DNA of 64,000 nt from Cynocephalus volans (GCF_027409185.1 NC_084478.1:81265624-81329623), one strand, 5' to 3'; shown: positions 1 through 11,073, numbered from the stretch's first letter. The notes: a model not told the origin generated them from the sequence alone. Translations and numbers: made by a program.

Positions 1-600
1 CTGCTTTATAACTTTTCCACAATATGTCACGGACATCTTTCCACAGCAGTAAGTGGAGAGCTGTGTCTTCATTTTTACTGGCTGCATAGTATTCATCCAT
101 GTCTATCTGCCATAATAATTCTCCTGTTGTTGAATATTTTCAGCTGTTTTTGCTATCATGATGCTGGGATGGATGCCATTCATTATGTGTATTTTAAAAA
201 TACATTTGTATAATTTTCTATCTCCTTTGGGGTAAATTCCTACATGTAAGACTGCAGTCTCATAGAATATGCTTATTATTTTTTTTATTTTGATACATAT
301 TGCTAAACTGTCCTCTGGTAAGTCTGAAAGAATTTACATTCCCACCAATAAGTACACAAGAGTGCCTGTGTCCCCACAGCCGTGTTAACACTGTGTCAAA
401 CTTTTAAATCTTTGCCAATCCCATAGACAAACACCAGAAACACATTATTTTATTTTCATGTCTTTGTCAGTGAAACTGAACATCTTTTTGTAAGTTTATT
501 GACCATTTGTGTGTCTTTCGATAACTACCTTTTCATGTCCTTTGCTCATTTTTCTAACAAGGAATACCTTTTCCTCTCACCTTTTTGTTAAAACAGTTTT
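1..600 (-). mobile_element. Old L1 3'-end fragment, antisense
   Basis: The plus strand reads as the reverse complement of a diverged LINE-1 3' region. Recognisable antisense landmarks are the GCATAGTATTCATCC stretch near 83, the 'ATCATGATGCTGGGATGG' block near 155 and the 'ACATTCCCACCAATAAGT' block near 336, which correspond to the end of L1 ORF2 read backwards. No open frame survives. The element continues off the left edge. Subfamily not assigned; age inferred from divergence. Confidence 0.6.
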
Positions 601-812
601 TCTTTGATCCCTGTACGCTTCTTTCTGGTTCCCCTCCTACAATGTTGCCAGTTCTTTCTCATTTTCCTTCTGTGGTTTCTTCCCCACTGTTTTCCCCTTA
701 AATGCTGATGCTTGCTTCTCTTCTGCTCAATCCACTTTTCCTCAGTGATCTCATCCACTCTTCTGATCTTAACTAAAATCTATAACAACACTAACAATCC
801 CAGTAGTGAGTG
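600..812 (+). mobile_element. L2 fragment
   Basis: Pyrimidine-rich sequence with 'GATCTCATCCACTC' near 747 resembles the 3' portion of the ancient L2 LINE. It appears to continue at 1310-1475, the two pieces being separated by a MIR and a hAT MITE. Assignment from memory of the consensus. Confidence 0.45.
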
Positions 813-814
813 AT

Positions 815-1055
815 ATTAATAATTAGCAAACATGTACTGAGCATTTACTATATGCTAGATACTGTAATTAGTGCTTATATGGAATATCTCAGTTATTCCT
901 CACAGTAACCCTGTAAGGCAGATATTATCATGAATCTCCATTTTACAGACAAGGAAATGGAGTCAGAAAAGTTGAACTGAGTGGTCCAAGGTCACAAACT
1001 TAGTATATAAGAGCTGGGACTCAAATTCAAGTCTTGTCTGATGACAAGTATACTA
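815..1055 (+). mobile_element. MIR SINE
   Basis: Contains the MIR core: a 'TACTGAGCATTTACTATATG' type block near 835, 'CTCCATTTTACAGACAAGG' near 936 and a 'GTCACAAACTTAGTA' block near 990. The tRNA-derived head is eroded. Confidence 0.8.
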
Positions 1056-1083
1056 TGTTACATCCCATGACTGTATGCTGTAT

Positions 1084-1302
1084 CCCATCTACATCAGGAA
1101 CTGGCAGACTATGGGATGCCAGCCAAATCCAGCCTGTCATGTGTTTCAGTAAATAAAATTTTATCGGAATACAGCCATACCCATTCATTTAAATATTGTC
1201 TATGGTTGCTTTGATGCTACCACAGCAAAGTTGGCAGAGACCTTATGGCCTGCAAAGTCTAAACTGCTACCTGAACCATTACAGAGAAAGTTTTCCACCT
1301 CT
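1084..1302. mobile_element. hAT-type MITE (MER class)
   Basis: The stretch from CAGGAACTGGCAGACTATGG to CCACCTCTGATCTG matches a common mammalian non-autonomous hAT element whose interior carries 'GTAAATAAAATTTTATCGGA' and 'ACAGCCATACCCATTCATTT'. Imperfect terminal inverted repeats are visible. The exact family name was not fixed. Confidence 0.6.
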
Positions 1303-1309
1303 GATCTGT

Positions 1310-1475
1310 ACACAGATAACTCCAAAAATCTACCTTTTCATCACTGACCTATTGTCTGTGCTCTCCATCTACTTATCAACTGGACTTCTCTAGCCCATAA
1401 GTACTACTTCAATCTTAATATACTCAAAACCGGACTCTAAGTTACCAGCTCCTGCCATTCTCCACCTCACATCCT
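1310..1475 (+). mobile_element. L2 fragment (continuation)
   Basis: The 'ATCTTAATATACTCAAAACC' and 'GGACTCTAAGTTACC' segments follow the L2 consensus order after the 600-812 piece, so this is probably the same insertion interrupted by younger elements. Confidence 0.4.
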
Positions 1476-2179
1476 ATGCTCTCACCCAGGGTTGTGGCAT
1501 GCATGCTGCCATTCCTCACTGTTACACCCATGGCAGACATTGCGAACTGATCACATTACTCTTTCCCATTAAGCCCAGATGAGGCTTTAGAATCTTTCTT
1601 ACCAAGGCATGTATGAAGGCCTGGCCTGAGATTGGCAGTGAGAGGTGCAGAGAAGGGGTTGGAGTTAAGAATTATTTAGGAGGTAGAATCAGCAGAATGT
1701 GGAGATAATGGAGGCCCATGTGTCTACCTTTTGTCTGGTAGATGGTGATTCCTGAGATTGTTAGCTACTACCAACTGTTCCTCTGTTGGTTTGTTGCCTA
1801 GATGATCTGTCCAGTACTGAGACAGGTATGATCAAGTCCTCCCCTACTGTCATAAATCAGATGCTTCTTCTATTACTCTGGAGTGTGCTTTGTGGAGAGA
1901 GAGGACCTCTTCTTCTTTATTTCCTTTTGGTCTCTGCTGGTGCCTCTCCTTTTCTCAATGCAGTTGAGAGTCTGGTGTGCCATCTGCACAGTGGCTGTGA
2001 CTGCTGCTATAGAGAGTAGCCACATTTGCAGCAGCCATTGCAATTGTGATGGCTATGGTGGGCTACCTGCGTGAAAGTGGTGTTTTTGGTGTGCTCTTTA
2101 CCTGGTTGCAGCTGGGTTCAGCTTCCCCAGCTACATGCCTCATGCACATGATTCTTTATCCTAGAATGCCACACTCTCC
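1476..2179. other. Intronic sequence, nothing recognised
   Basis: Part of HDAC8 intron 4. Short open frames here have no coding character, no splice-bounded exon was found on either strand, and no repeat family was recognised. Confidence 0.4.
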
Positions 2180-2470
2180 CTACTGTGCCTCACAACTCCT
2201 TTTTCCATGTCTGATAACCAGCTCAAATGTCAATATCATGAAGCCGTTCCCCACTCCTCTATCTGGATTAGTTATTTCCTACATGGTGCCCTTATCAGTT
2301 CTGAACTCTTTCACAGCACTATTACATATATATTATACCATATCTGTCTTTTCATAGGCTGGTCCGTCTACCTCACTAGACTGAGAGCTTCTTAAGAGCG
2401 GGCCACATATCTTAATTCTCTTTGTATCCTTGGTGTCTAGCAGTATTCAGGGCATAGTAAGTTGTCAGTA
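2180..2470 (+). mobile_element. L2 3' fragment
   Basis: The 'CTAGACTGAGAGCTTCTTAA' block near 2376 and the 'TCTTTGTATCCTTGGTGTCT' block near 2419 are the characteristic tail of L2. Confidence 0.65.
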
Positions 2471-2692
2471 CGGTACGTTGAAAGGAGGATGAAATCATTG
2501 CAGGTGTTATCATCTACCCAGACAAAAGCTTGGTACATAGTTCTTGACTCCAACACCTTCTCCGTGCCTTGTACTGCCAATCTCAGGCAAACCTTTATCA
2601 TTTGCACCATGGATTAGTGTCACAACCTCCTTGTTTCTAGCCTAAGCCCCTCACATCAATCCCCCAACATTAATTCCTTCCTTCAACAAATA

Positions 2693-2774
2693 TTAGGGTA
2701 CTTCAAAAAGTTTTTGGAAAAATAGAATTAAAAGATAACATGAATCTTTCCATAAACTTTTTGAAGTGCCTTTG
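2693..2774 (+). mobile_element. Palindromic ~82-bp MITE, copy 1
   Basis: A near-perfect inverted repeat: left arm GGGTACTTCAAAAAGTTT, right arm AAACTTTTTGAAGTGCC, with a short asymmetric centre. TA dinucleotides flank it at 2691-2692 and 2775-2776, as expected for Tc1/mariner-class elements. Two further copies are at 29497 and 56399, with this copy's centre in the opposite orientation to theirs. It has no coding capacity; a transcript of it would fold into one hairpin. Confidence 0.75.
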
Positions 2775-2779
2775 TATCT

Positions 2780-2884
2780 ACTGAGTGTCTACTAAATGCT
2801 CTATGTTGTAGGCATTTAAACAAAATCCCTGCCCGCACAGAGCTTATGTTCTAGGAGGAGGAAAGACAATCATCAGAGCGACCA
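2780..2884 (+). mobile_element. Short piece of an unnamed mammalian-wide repeat
   Basis: The 'CAGAGCTTATGTTCTAGGAG' block (2838-2857) and the preceding 'AAATCCCTGCC' match the beginning of the repeat seen in long form at 18530-19485. Confidence 0.45.
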
Positions 2885-3420
2885 TTTGTATGCAGCTCTG
2901 ACCATGTCACTCTCTTTAAAACCTTCACTAGCTCCCCATTGCTTACAATCCAAACAACCTGAGCATGGCGCAAAAGGCCTTCCATGACCCAGCCTTTAGG
3001 TGCTCTAGCAATACTGAAATGACTACAGCATGCTTTTTCTTGCCTCCCTGACTTTGCTTCTACAGTCCCCTTTGCCTGGAATGCCCTTCATTCTCTTTCT
3101 TGTTACATGGTTAACTCCAATTTCTTCTTTCAGATTCAGCCGAGACAGCACTTAATCTGGGAAGCCTTCCCTCTTCCCCCCCCAGTTAGGTGCTTCTCAT
3201 CAGTGCTCCTGTAACAACATATTATGCACACCTCTCTCACTGCATTTCTATATTTCCTTATCACTGTTTGTTTCTATATGTTTTCCCTACTAGGCTGTGC
3301 CCTTGGAGGGCAGAAACTGTCTTATTCATCTTTGTAACTCCCAGAACCTTAGGGACTTCCTCCAGTGTATATAGCACGTATTAGGTGCTCAATAAGTATT
3401 TGTTGAATGAAGGACTGTTA
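2885..3420 (+). mobile_element. L2 3' end
   Basis: Good match to the L2 3' region: 'CTGACCATGTCACTCTCTTT' near 2897, 'CAAAAGGCCTTCCATGACCC', 'TTTGCCTGGAATGCCCTTC' and a tail with 'AATAAGTATTTGTTGAATGA' (3392-3411). The short open frames inside are accidental. Confidence 0.85.
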
Positions 3421-3424
3421 CTTC

Positions 3425-4430
3425 CACATGCCATTCTTGTTCATGCCCAGACCACTCTTATAACCAACTGCTTACCAGGCATCTTTCTACTTCTCGGATA
3501 CCTCAAAGATTCCATGACCAACAATGACCTCATTATCACCCTCTGAAACCTGCTCTTCCTCCTGTTGTATTCCTACCATTATTTTTCAAACTGGCAACCT
3601 TAGAGCGAATCTTGATTATTCTCTCTTCCTCTCCCTGACAATTCTACTTCATAAATCCTCCCTCTGGCCCCTCCTTCCTATTTCCTCTGCCACTGCCCTC
3701 ATTATTGCCCCCCCCTGGCTGACTGTACCAGTCTTCCTGCCTCTAGTCTCACCCCCTGGATTTCATCCTCCACATTGCTGCCAGTGTTATTTTTGTCAAA
3801 GAAAAATCTGATTGTGTCACTTCCCTGCTTAATGATCTTTTCTGGCTTCCCACTGCCTTCAGGATAAAGTCCAAACACTTTTGTGCAGTACACAAGGTCC
3901 TTAAGGATCTGGCCATCATCTAAGTTTCCAGCCTCATCTCCCGCCAGTGACCCATGCAAACTTTCCACCTCAGCAACACTAAACTCTCGACAGCTCTCGA
4001 CACAGCTCTTGTTCTCTCATGCCTTCCTACCTTTGCATGTTCAGTTCCCTTTTCCTTATCCTTTTCCTCTGCATCTGCCTGGATAATACTTCCTTGTCCC
4101 TTAAGACTCAGCTCAAGTACCACAACAGCCTTGATACTTCAAAAAAGCCTGCTCCGAACACAGCACCTCCCCATAGCTCAGCCAAATTTAAGGTGTTTAT
4201 TTATGTGCTTCCCTGGTACCCTGTGCTGATTACAACCATTAACCACATTATGCTAGAATGCTAGATTACTTGTCAGTCTCTTCCAGTTGACCACAAGCTC
4301 CTGGAAGTCAGGGACAGTGTCGGTGTGGTCTATCTCCGTATCTCCAATGATTGACATCAATGCCTGGAACATAGCAAAAACTCAATGATGGAAACAAATG
4401 TTTAAATAAGTGAATGCTTTCTTGACTTTG
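3425..4430 (+). mobile_element. L2 fragment(s)
   Basis: A second, longer L2 in the same orientation. Landmarks are the 'GATTGTGTCACTTCCCTGCT' block near 3810, 'AAGGTCCTTAAGGATCTGGC' near 3893 and a degraded tail to about 4430. Frames of 60-95 codons on both strands are by-products of L2. Confidence 0.8.
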
Positions 4431-4589
4431 CAAATGCTGATCTTGTTGCCCAGCATACTTTGTCTGGTAAAATTCTAGGTCACTATTGAATGTCTAGCAC
4501 CTAGCAGAGTCCCTGATGGACAGTAGGTACTCAATAAAAACTGAATGAATGAATGAGACCAAGCTAAATTGCCACCTTCCTGACCTCTT

Positions 4590-4830
4590 AGCTTTAGGTG
4601 TAGCTGGTTGGTCTCTACCCCCAGCTCCCACAGAACTTTGTGTCTTCTTCTCCTAGCACACTTGCTACATTGCACTAGTTGCATGGCTGTCTCTTTGCTA
4701 GACTGATAGCTCCTTGAGGACAGAATTTTGTCTACTCATCTCTATTTCACATCCCTAGCACAGTGCCAGTCATACAAGAGATGCTCAGAAAGCATTTGTT
4801 GAATGAATAAATGAATGAATGAGAAGATAA
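4590..4830 (+). mobile_element. L2 3' tail
   Basis: The 'GCTAGACTGATAGCTCCTTG' block (4697-4716), 'ATCCCTAGCACAGTGCCAGT' and the terminal GAATGAATAAATGAATGAAT are the L2 3' end with its short tandem tail. Confidence 0.8.
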
Positions 4831-5659
4831 GACTTAGGGGACATCTGGATGGCTGTCATGGGGCTGAGAAATTAGACTATTCTGTGTGGCTGCAGGAGGT
4901 AGAAAAATTAAGAAGAGCAGTGGCATTATTTTAGCTTAATGGAAGAAAGAATTTTGTTAACTTTGAAAATGGCTTGAGTATCAAATGGGCTGCCTCAGGG
5001 GGAAGAGAGCTTCCTGTGATACTAGGTGAGCAATCAGAAGCTGGAGAGCGCTTGGCAGTGATGCAGAAGAGGGAATTTCAACAGCAAAGGTGTGGTGATG
5101 GTGGCAGGTGATGATGGTGATGCCAGATGACCTTTGGGGTTCCTTCTGGATGAGGCATCCATTTACCCACTCTCTTCAGAGGTGCCTGTGGATCAGGACA
5201 CTGCTTCTCCACCAACCAGACCATTCTTAGCCACCCCAGGCATACTTAGTTGCTCACTATTTCTCCTCAGGAGGCAAGATCAACTTACTCATGTCTTTAT
5301 TTTTAATAAATAACATGATATCTGGTACATAGTAGGAGCTTGACAACTGTGTCCTAATTACATCTGACTATCTATATATCAAAATCCCATCTCCTCCCTG
5401 CCTCAATAAATATTTGTTCAGTGAAGTTAATGTAAATTCTACTATGTGACAGGGTATGGCTCATATCATTCATTAATTATTTACCTCTATGTATATTCTA
5501 CAAGCAAGGCCACATGCTTAGCATTGTGAGAGAGGAAGCAACATGAATTCCGTCTTCCTGGAGTTTGCAGTGTAGCAGGAGAGAGAAGCTATGAACACAG
5601 TAAGGGTAGCACAGGTATAAAGTGCCTAGCATGGTGTCTGCTATGTAGTAAGTACCTGT
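4831..5659. other. Intronic sequence with small L2-like scraps
   Basis: No exon recognised. A piece near 5310-5430 ('ATCTGGTACATAGTAGGAGC', 'AATAAATATTTGTTCAGTGA') looks like an L2 tail. The rest is unassigned. Confidence 0.4.
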
Positions 5660-6148
5660 GAATAGTGGCTGCTAAAGATGCCCATGTCTTAATCTCTGGA
5701 ATCTTTGAATGTTACATTATATGGCAAAAGAGACTTTGCAGGTGTGATTAAGTTAAGGATATTGAGACGGGGAGATTATTCTGCATTATCTGGATGGGTC
5801 CTAAATGTAATCACAAGTCTCCTTGTGAGGTAGGCAGAGGGAGATTTGAAATGGAAGAGAAGGAGGCCATGTGATGGAGGCAGAGAGAGAGAAAAGAAGC
5901 TATGTTGCTGGCTTTGAAGACAGAGCAAAGAACATAGCTCTAGACACTCTAAAAGAGAGGAAAAAGATTTTTTCTTTGGAGCTCCCAGAAGGAATGCAGC
6001 CCTTCTCATATCTTGATTTTAGCCCTGTAAGACTCATTTTATACTCACTTTATACTGACCTCCAGAACTGCAAGAGAATAAATTCCTGTTGTTTTAAGCC
6101 ACTAAATTCATGGACATTTGTTACAGCAGCAATAGGAAACTAATACAA
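5660..6148 (+). mobile_element. MLT1-type MaLR LTR
   Basis: The 'GACTTTGCAGGTGTGATTAA' block (5732-5751), 'GAAGGAGGCCATGTGATGGA' near 5859, 'GAATAAATTCCTGTTGTTTT' and the terminal 'GGAAACTAATACAA' are hallmarks of MLT1, the solo LTRs of ancient non-coding ERVL-MaLR retrotransposons. It lies in sense on the plus strand, antisense to HDAC8. Its AATAAA would act on the plus strand only. Confidence 0.8.
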
Positions 6149-6149
6149 C

Positions 6150-6999
6150 ACTCAACAAATATTTGTGAATAAGTGGATTTTTTAAAAGTTTCATAAAAGA
6201 AGTAAAGATGCAGGAATTCCTTACTGAGTAGAAGGGAGCCTAAAAGCCTTGAAAATGCTCCAAGGAGCCACAGCTTACTTTTCCCTTGACTAGGCTGCTT
6301 GGGGATTAGTAGTACAGTTTACTGCTTGCCCACCAGAATGCTGAGAGCTGTTAGCCTCTTGTTGCCACTCTGGAAATCTACTTGGAAGGCACCTGTAGGG
6401 CCCCCAGTTGCCTGAAATGCTGTGTCTTGTAGCACCAACACCTGAGATATACAAATAAGATACAGCTTCCTTTTCACTGAATTCCAATAGCAATTATAAC
6501 CTGCTTTAAATTGGTGAATGCTGTATTACATGCTTTTTATATTATTTTTTGATTTCAGCACACATCTGAGTCTTCTCTCTTTAATCTCACAAGGTTCTTA
6601 AGGGCAGGGACCATTATATATGTATTTGGATCTTCCGTGACACTAGACATGCCCAGAGGGGCTCAGGAAATACTTATTGTGAATAAACAAGTGCCTGGGT
6701 AGGGGGAGAAGAAGAGCATTATTTTGTGCTTCCTTTTCTAGACCACAACCAGCTAGCTGACTCTATCTACCTACCTACCTACTTACCTATTAATCAACCA
6801 GACATTGGTATCTTATCATGGGCCAGGCTTATACTTGGTATATTCAGTGCATATAGAAGTATAAAAACACTTGGTTTTTTGCCTTCAGTGTCAGAAGACT
6901 GCTAAACAAACACATTACAACATAACATAATATGCTGTAGGCAAAAACAAACACTATTAAAACAGAGGCAAGAGCAATTAATTCTGTCTATGGGATTCA
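6150..6999. other. Intronic; L2 tail and CTAC microsatellite
   Basis: An L2-like tail is visible at about 6565-6700 ('AAGGGCAGGGACCATTATAT'). A short imperfect CTAC repeat lies at 6760-6790. No exon recognised. Confidence 0.45.
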
Positions 7000-7295
7000 G
7001 GAAGAACACCTCGAAGGTGACAATTAAGCTGTGCCTTGAAGGAGAAGCAGTTTTCCAGAAGGAGAAGGGGTGTATAGGGCATTCGAGACAGAGGAAAAAT
7101 GTGAGAAGGTTCAGAGGAGTTGTGAAAAGAAGAATCAGCTAGAGAAGGAAATCGTTGGTGATGAGGCTAGAAAGGTAGGTTAAGGCCAGACTTTTAAAGC
7201 CATGCTCAGGAGTGTCTGGACTTATATATTGTATGTAAAGGGTAACCATTGGATCTGATTTCTGCTTCATGTGAAAAGCACCTCCTAATAGAAAA
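7000..7295 (+). mobile_element. Unnamed mammalian-wide interspersed repeat, internal part
   Basis: The 'GAAGAACACCTCGAAGGTGA' (7001-7020) and 'CTGTGCCTTGAAGGAGAAGC' blocks resemble the middle of the same old repeat seen at 18530-19485 and 47735-48060. I recognise the sequence as common in mammals but cannot name the family safely. Confidence 0.5.
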
Positions 7296-7559
7296 TTTGC
7301 ACAGTAAAGAGGATGTTTAAACTGTGGAATTACTATATAAAATCTATACTATTTAAAGAAATAGAACAATGATTGGAATAAGTTTTTTGAAGAGTGTTAA
7401 ATTTGGAGAGATCCCTGTGCTAGCTCCTCAGTTTCCCTGTCCTTTTCTTCTATTGAACAGAAAAATAATGTTTATTATTCAGAAAAAAAATTTTCTGGTC
7501 ACTAAAATGCATAACTAATCTAGTACAAGACCCAGAACTTTTGATTCTTCTTCTTTTAT

Positions 7560-8088
7560 TAAAAAATGGCTTTATCATTTATCTATCACCACAACCAATT
7601 TTAGAACATTTTTGTTACCCCAGAAAGAAACCCTGTACTCATTAGCTGTCATTACTCTCCATTTCTCACACCCCTCCCCCCTCCCCCAGGCCCTGGCAAC
7701 CACTAATCTACATTCTGTTTCTATAGATGGACTTGTTCTGGATATTTCATAAATAGAATGTACAATTTATGGTCTTTTGTGACTGGCTTCTTTAACTTAG
7801 CTGTTTTTGAGGTTCATCCATGTTGTAGCATTTATCAGTACTTCACTTCTTTTTATTGTGAAACAATATTCCTTTGTATGAACATACCACATTTTGTTTA
7901 TTCATTCATCAGCTGATGCACATTTAGGTTGTTTTCACCTTTCAGATTAGTGAAAAATGCTGTAGTGAACACTGGCATACAAACTTTTGTGTGGACCTAT
8001 ATTTTCAGTTCTCTCAGATACACACATGCATGCGCACACATACAAACCCTTGGGGGTAGAAGTTCTGGGTCATATGGTAAGTCTGTAT

Positions 8089-8091
<3 letters not shown>
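7560..8091 (-). mobile_element. Old L1 (host of nested insertion), 3' part
   Basis: Antisense L1M-type 3' end: 'AGAAAGAAACCCTGTACTCA', 'CCTGGCAACCACTAATCTAC' and 'GGTTCATCCATGTTGTAGCA' in plus-strand order. It is broken at 8091 by the chimeric L1 insertion and resumes at 11074 in the same register (the 'TCATATGGTAAGTCTG' context continues as AACTTTGAGGACTGACAAAC). Confidence 0.85.
8077..8091. repeat. Target-site duplication, left copy
   Basis: GTAAGTCTGTATTTA is repeated exactly at 11074-11088. The two copies bracket a 2,982-bp insertion and rejoin the interrupted older L1, proving one retrotransposition event. Confidence 0.9.
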
Positions 8092-8119
<28 letters not shown>

Positions 8120-8308
8120 TTTTATTTTGTCGATATACAATGTGGTTGATTATTGTGGCCAATTACTAAAACCTCCCTCCCTCCTCCCGCTTCCCCCCCA
8201 ACAATGTCCTTTCTGTTTGCTTGTCGTATCAACTTCAAGGAATTGTAATTGTTATGTCTTCTCCTCTCCCGGTTTTTTTTGCGTGTGTTTGAATTTATTT
8301 ATTTATTT

Positions 8309-10430
8309 TTAGCTCCCACCAATAAGTGAGAACATGTGGAATTTCTCTTTCTGTGCCTGACTTGTTTCACTTAATATAATTCTCTCTAGGTACATCCATG
8401 TCTTTGCAAATGGCAGTATTTCATTCTTTTTTATAGCTGAGTAGTATTCCATCGTGTAAATATACAACATTTTCCGTATCCACTCATCTGATGATGGACA
8501 TTTGGGCTGGTTCCGAATCTTGGCTATTGTAAAGAGTGCTGCGATGACCACTGGGGAACAGGTATACCTTCGACTTGATGATTTCCATTCCTCTGGGTAT
8601 ATTCCCAACAGTGGGATAGCTGGGTCATATGGTAGATCTATCTGCAATTGTTTGAGGAACCTCCATACCATTTTCCATAGAGGGTGCACCACTTTGCAGT
8701 CCCACCAACAATGTATGAGAGTTCCTTTTTCTCCGCAACCTCGCCAGCATTTATCGTTCAGAGTCTTTTGGATTTTAGCCATCCTAACTGGGGTTAGATG
8801 GTATCTCAGTGTGGTTTTGATTTGCATTTCCCGAATGCTGAGTGATGTTGAGCATTTTTTCATATGTCTGTTGGCCATTTGTATATCTTCCTTAGAGAAA
8901 TGCCTACTTAGCTCTTTTGCCCATTTTGTAATTGGGTTGCTTGTTTTCTTCTTGTAAAGTTGTTTGAGTTCCTTATATATTCTGGATATTAATCCTTTGT
9001 CAGATGTATATTTTGCAAATATTTTCTCCCACTCTGTTGGTTGTCTTTTAACTCTGTTAATTGTTTCTTTTGCTGTGCAGAAGCTCTTTAGTTTGATATA
9101 ATCCCATTTGTTTATTTTTCCTTTGGTTGCCCATGCTTTTGGGGTCATATTCATGAAGTCTGTGTCCAGTCCTATTTCCTGAAGTGTTTGTCCTATGTTT
9201 TCTATAAGAAGTTTTATTGTTTCAGGGTGTATATTTAATTCTTTAATCCATTTTGAGTTGACTTTAGTGTATGGTGAAAGGTATGGGTCTAGTTTCATTC
9301 TCTTGCATATTGATATCCAGTTCTCCCAGCACCATTTGCTAAAGAGGCAGTCTCTTCCCCAGTGTATAGGCTTGGTGCCTTTGTCAAAGATTAGGTGTGT
9401 GGGTTGATTTCTGGATTCTCTATTCTATTCCATTGATCAGTGTGTCTGTTTTTATGCCAGTACCATACTGTTTTGGTTATTATAGCTTTGTAGTATAGTT
9501 TAAAGTCAGGTAGTGTTATGCCTCCAGCTTTATTGTTTTTGCTCAGCGTTGCTTTGGCTTTTGCTATGTGTGGTCTTTTGCTATTCCATATAAATGTCTG
9601 GATAGTTCTTTCCATTTCTGAGAAAAATGTCATTGGAATTTTGATGGGGATTGCATTGAATTTGTATATCACTTTGGGTAGTATGGACATTTTCACTATG
9701 TTGATTCTTCCAATCCAAGAGCATGGGATATCTTTCCATCTTCTTGTATCCTCTCTAATTTCTCTCAGCAGTGGTTTGTAGTTCTCATTATAGAGATTTT
9801 TCACATCCTTGGTTAACTTAATTCCTACGTATTTTATTTTTTTGGTGGCTATTGTAAATGGGCAAGCTTTCTTGATTTCTCTTTCTGCATGTTCACTATT
9901 GGAGAATAGAAAAGCTACTGATTTTTTTTGTGTTGATTTTGTATCCTGCTACATTGCTGAAATCATTTATCAACTCCAAGAGTTTTTTTGTAGAAGCTTC
10001 AGGCTGTTCGATATATAGGACCTTGTCATCTGCAAACAGAGACAGTTTGACTTCATTTTTTCCAATCTGGATGCCCTTTATTTCCTTCTCTTCTCTGATT
10101 GCTCTGGCTAGTACTTCCAACACTATGTTGAATAGGAGTGGTAAGAGTGTGCATCCTTGTCTACTTCCTGTTCTTAAAGGAAAAGCTTTCAGCTTTTCCC
10201 CATTCAGGATGATATTGGCAGTGGGTTTATCATATATGGCTTTAATTATGTTGAGATACTTTCCATCTATACCTAACTTTTAGAGGGTCTTTGTCATGAA
10301 TGAATGTTGAATTTTATCAAATGCTTTATCAGCCTCTATAGAGATGATGATATGGTCCTTGTGTTTGATTTTATTAATATGGTGTATCACGTTTATTGAT
10401 TTGCATATGTTGAACCATCCCTGCTGGATG
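8309..10430 (-). pseudogene. L1 ORF2 remnant (C-terminal two-fifths), degenerate
   Basis: Conceptual translation gives the end of the L1 reverse-transcriptase domain ([20 protein letters not shown], with the FADD catalytic motif, near 10040), then the downstream region through '[20 protein letters not shown]' to the cysteine-containing C-terminus ('[20 protein letters not shown]'). The longest intact piece is 329 codons (8309-9298); stops and frameshifts break the rest. The endonuclease domain and the first half of the RT domain are absent, replaced by the VNTR. Not expected to make protein. Confidence 0.9.
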
Positions 10431-10910
10431 TCTCCCTGCTCCATGCATGCTGGGCCAGGCTTGGGATGGAGCTGGGTTCCAGCAGTGAAGTGTACCTGCT
10501 GCTGGATCGCGCGGCAGCGGCCCCCCCACAGGGTGTATGGTCTCTACAGAGCTTCCACCTCCCCTGCTGGACGTCTCTCTGCTCTGTACGCACTGGGCCG
10601 GGCTGCTGGATTGCATGGCGGCAGTGTGGTCTCTGCGGAGCTTCTGCCTCCCCTGCTAGATGTCTCCCCGCTCTGCATGCACTGGGCTGGGCTGCTGGAT
10701 CCTGTGGCGGCAGTGTGGACGCCACAGAGCTCCTGCCTCCCCTGCCGGACGTCACCCCACTCTGTGCGCACTGGGTCAGGCTGGGAATGGAGCCAGGTGG
10801 CGGCGGTGAAGCCTATCTGCAGGATCGTGTGATGGTGGCCCCGCAGGGCATGTGGTCTCTGCAGAGCTTCTGCCTCCCCCGCTGGACATCTCCCCGTTCC
10901 GTATGCACTT
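10425..10910 (-). repeat. GC-rich VNTR-like tandem repeat
   Basis: Five copies of a unit carrying CTCCCCTGCTGGACGTCTC-like sequence followed by a 'GCACTGGGC' motif start near 10420, 10548, 10647, 10736 and 10871. Spacings are about 128, 99, 89 and 135 bp, so long and short unit types alternate. Long units have an extra block with 'GGAATGGAGCCAG' and 'GTGGCCCCGCAGGGCATG'. Composition is strikingly GC-rich and CpG-containing against AT-rich L1 on either side. Open frames on both strands (up to about 160 codons) are by-products of low stop-codon density. Confidence 0.85.
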
Positions 10911-11073
10911 GATGTTATGTTTTTATAGTTGTAAATCAGTTGATTTGTGGAAGATAGTGATGCCAAGGACCATCTATTCTGCCATAGTTTCTGAGTCTGG
11001 GAAGTCCAAAGTCCATCTGGTGGTGGCAAGAGTGACCCAGGGTTCTCATATTGTAAGATGGTGGAAGCAGACC
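10911..11073 (-). mobile_element. 5' module of the chimeric element
   Basis: On the minus strand it begins at the target-site duplication and runs through ATGAGAACCCTGGGTCACT, 'CCACCACCAG' and 'GGACTTTGGACTTCCCAG'. These three blocks occur in the same order in the independent mini retro-insert at 33214-33382. The 'GGACTTCCCAG...' part resembles the 3' end of MaLR-type LTRs, suggesting the element's 5' end was captured from an LTR-containing transcript. Confidence 0.65.

Larger units (their letters stand above)
8092..11073 (-). mobile_element. Chimeric VNTR-L1 retrotransposon
   Basis: Read on the minus strand, this insertion has: a ~160-bp 5' module (11073-10911) with an LTR-like segment; a ~490-bp GC-rich tandem repeat (10910-10425); an abrupt join into the middle of L1 ORF2 (about 10425); the 3' third of ORF2 ending at 8309; a short 3'UTR; and a (TAAA)n tail that appears as (ATTT)n at 8086-8125. 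A perfect 15-bp target-site duplication encloses the whole, so 5' module, VNTR and L1 arrived as one unit. The architecture recalls SVA/LAVA elements (VNTR-centred composites mobilised by L1). A one-off template-switch chimera is the alternative. Confidence 0.8.

Noticed and set aside
3524..4264. Cluster of 67-95-codon frames on both strands
   Set aside because: All fall inside L2 sequence.
8502..8957. 151-codon plus-strand frame
   Set aside because: Antisense shadow of the L1 ORF2 C-terminus.
10344..11029. Overlapping frames of 80-162 codons on both strands
   Set aside because: Produced by the GC-rich VNTR of the chimeric element; both strands are equally open, no start or splice context.
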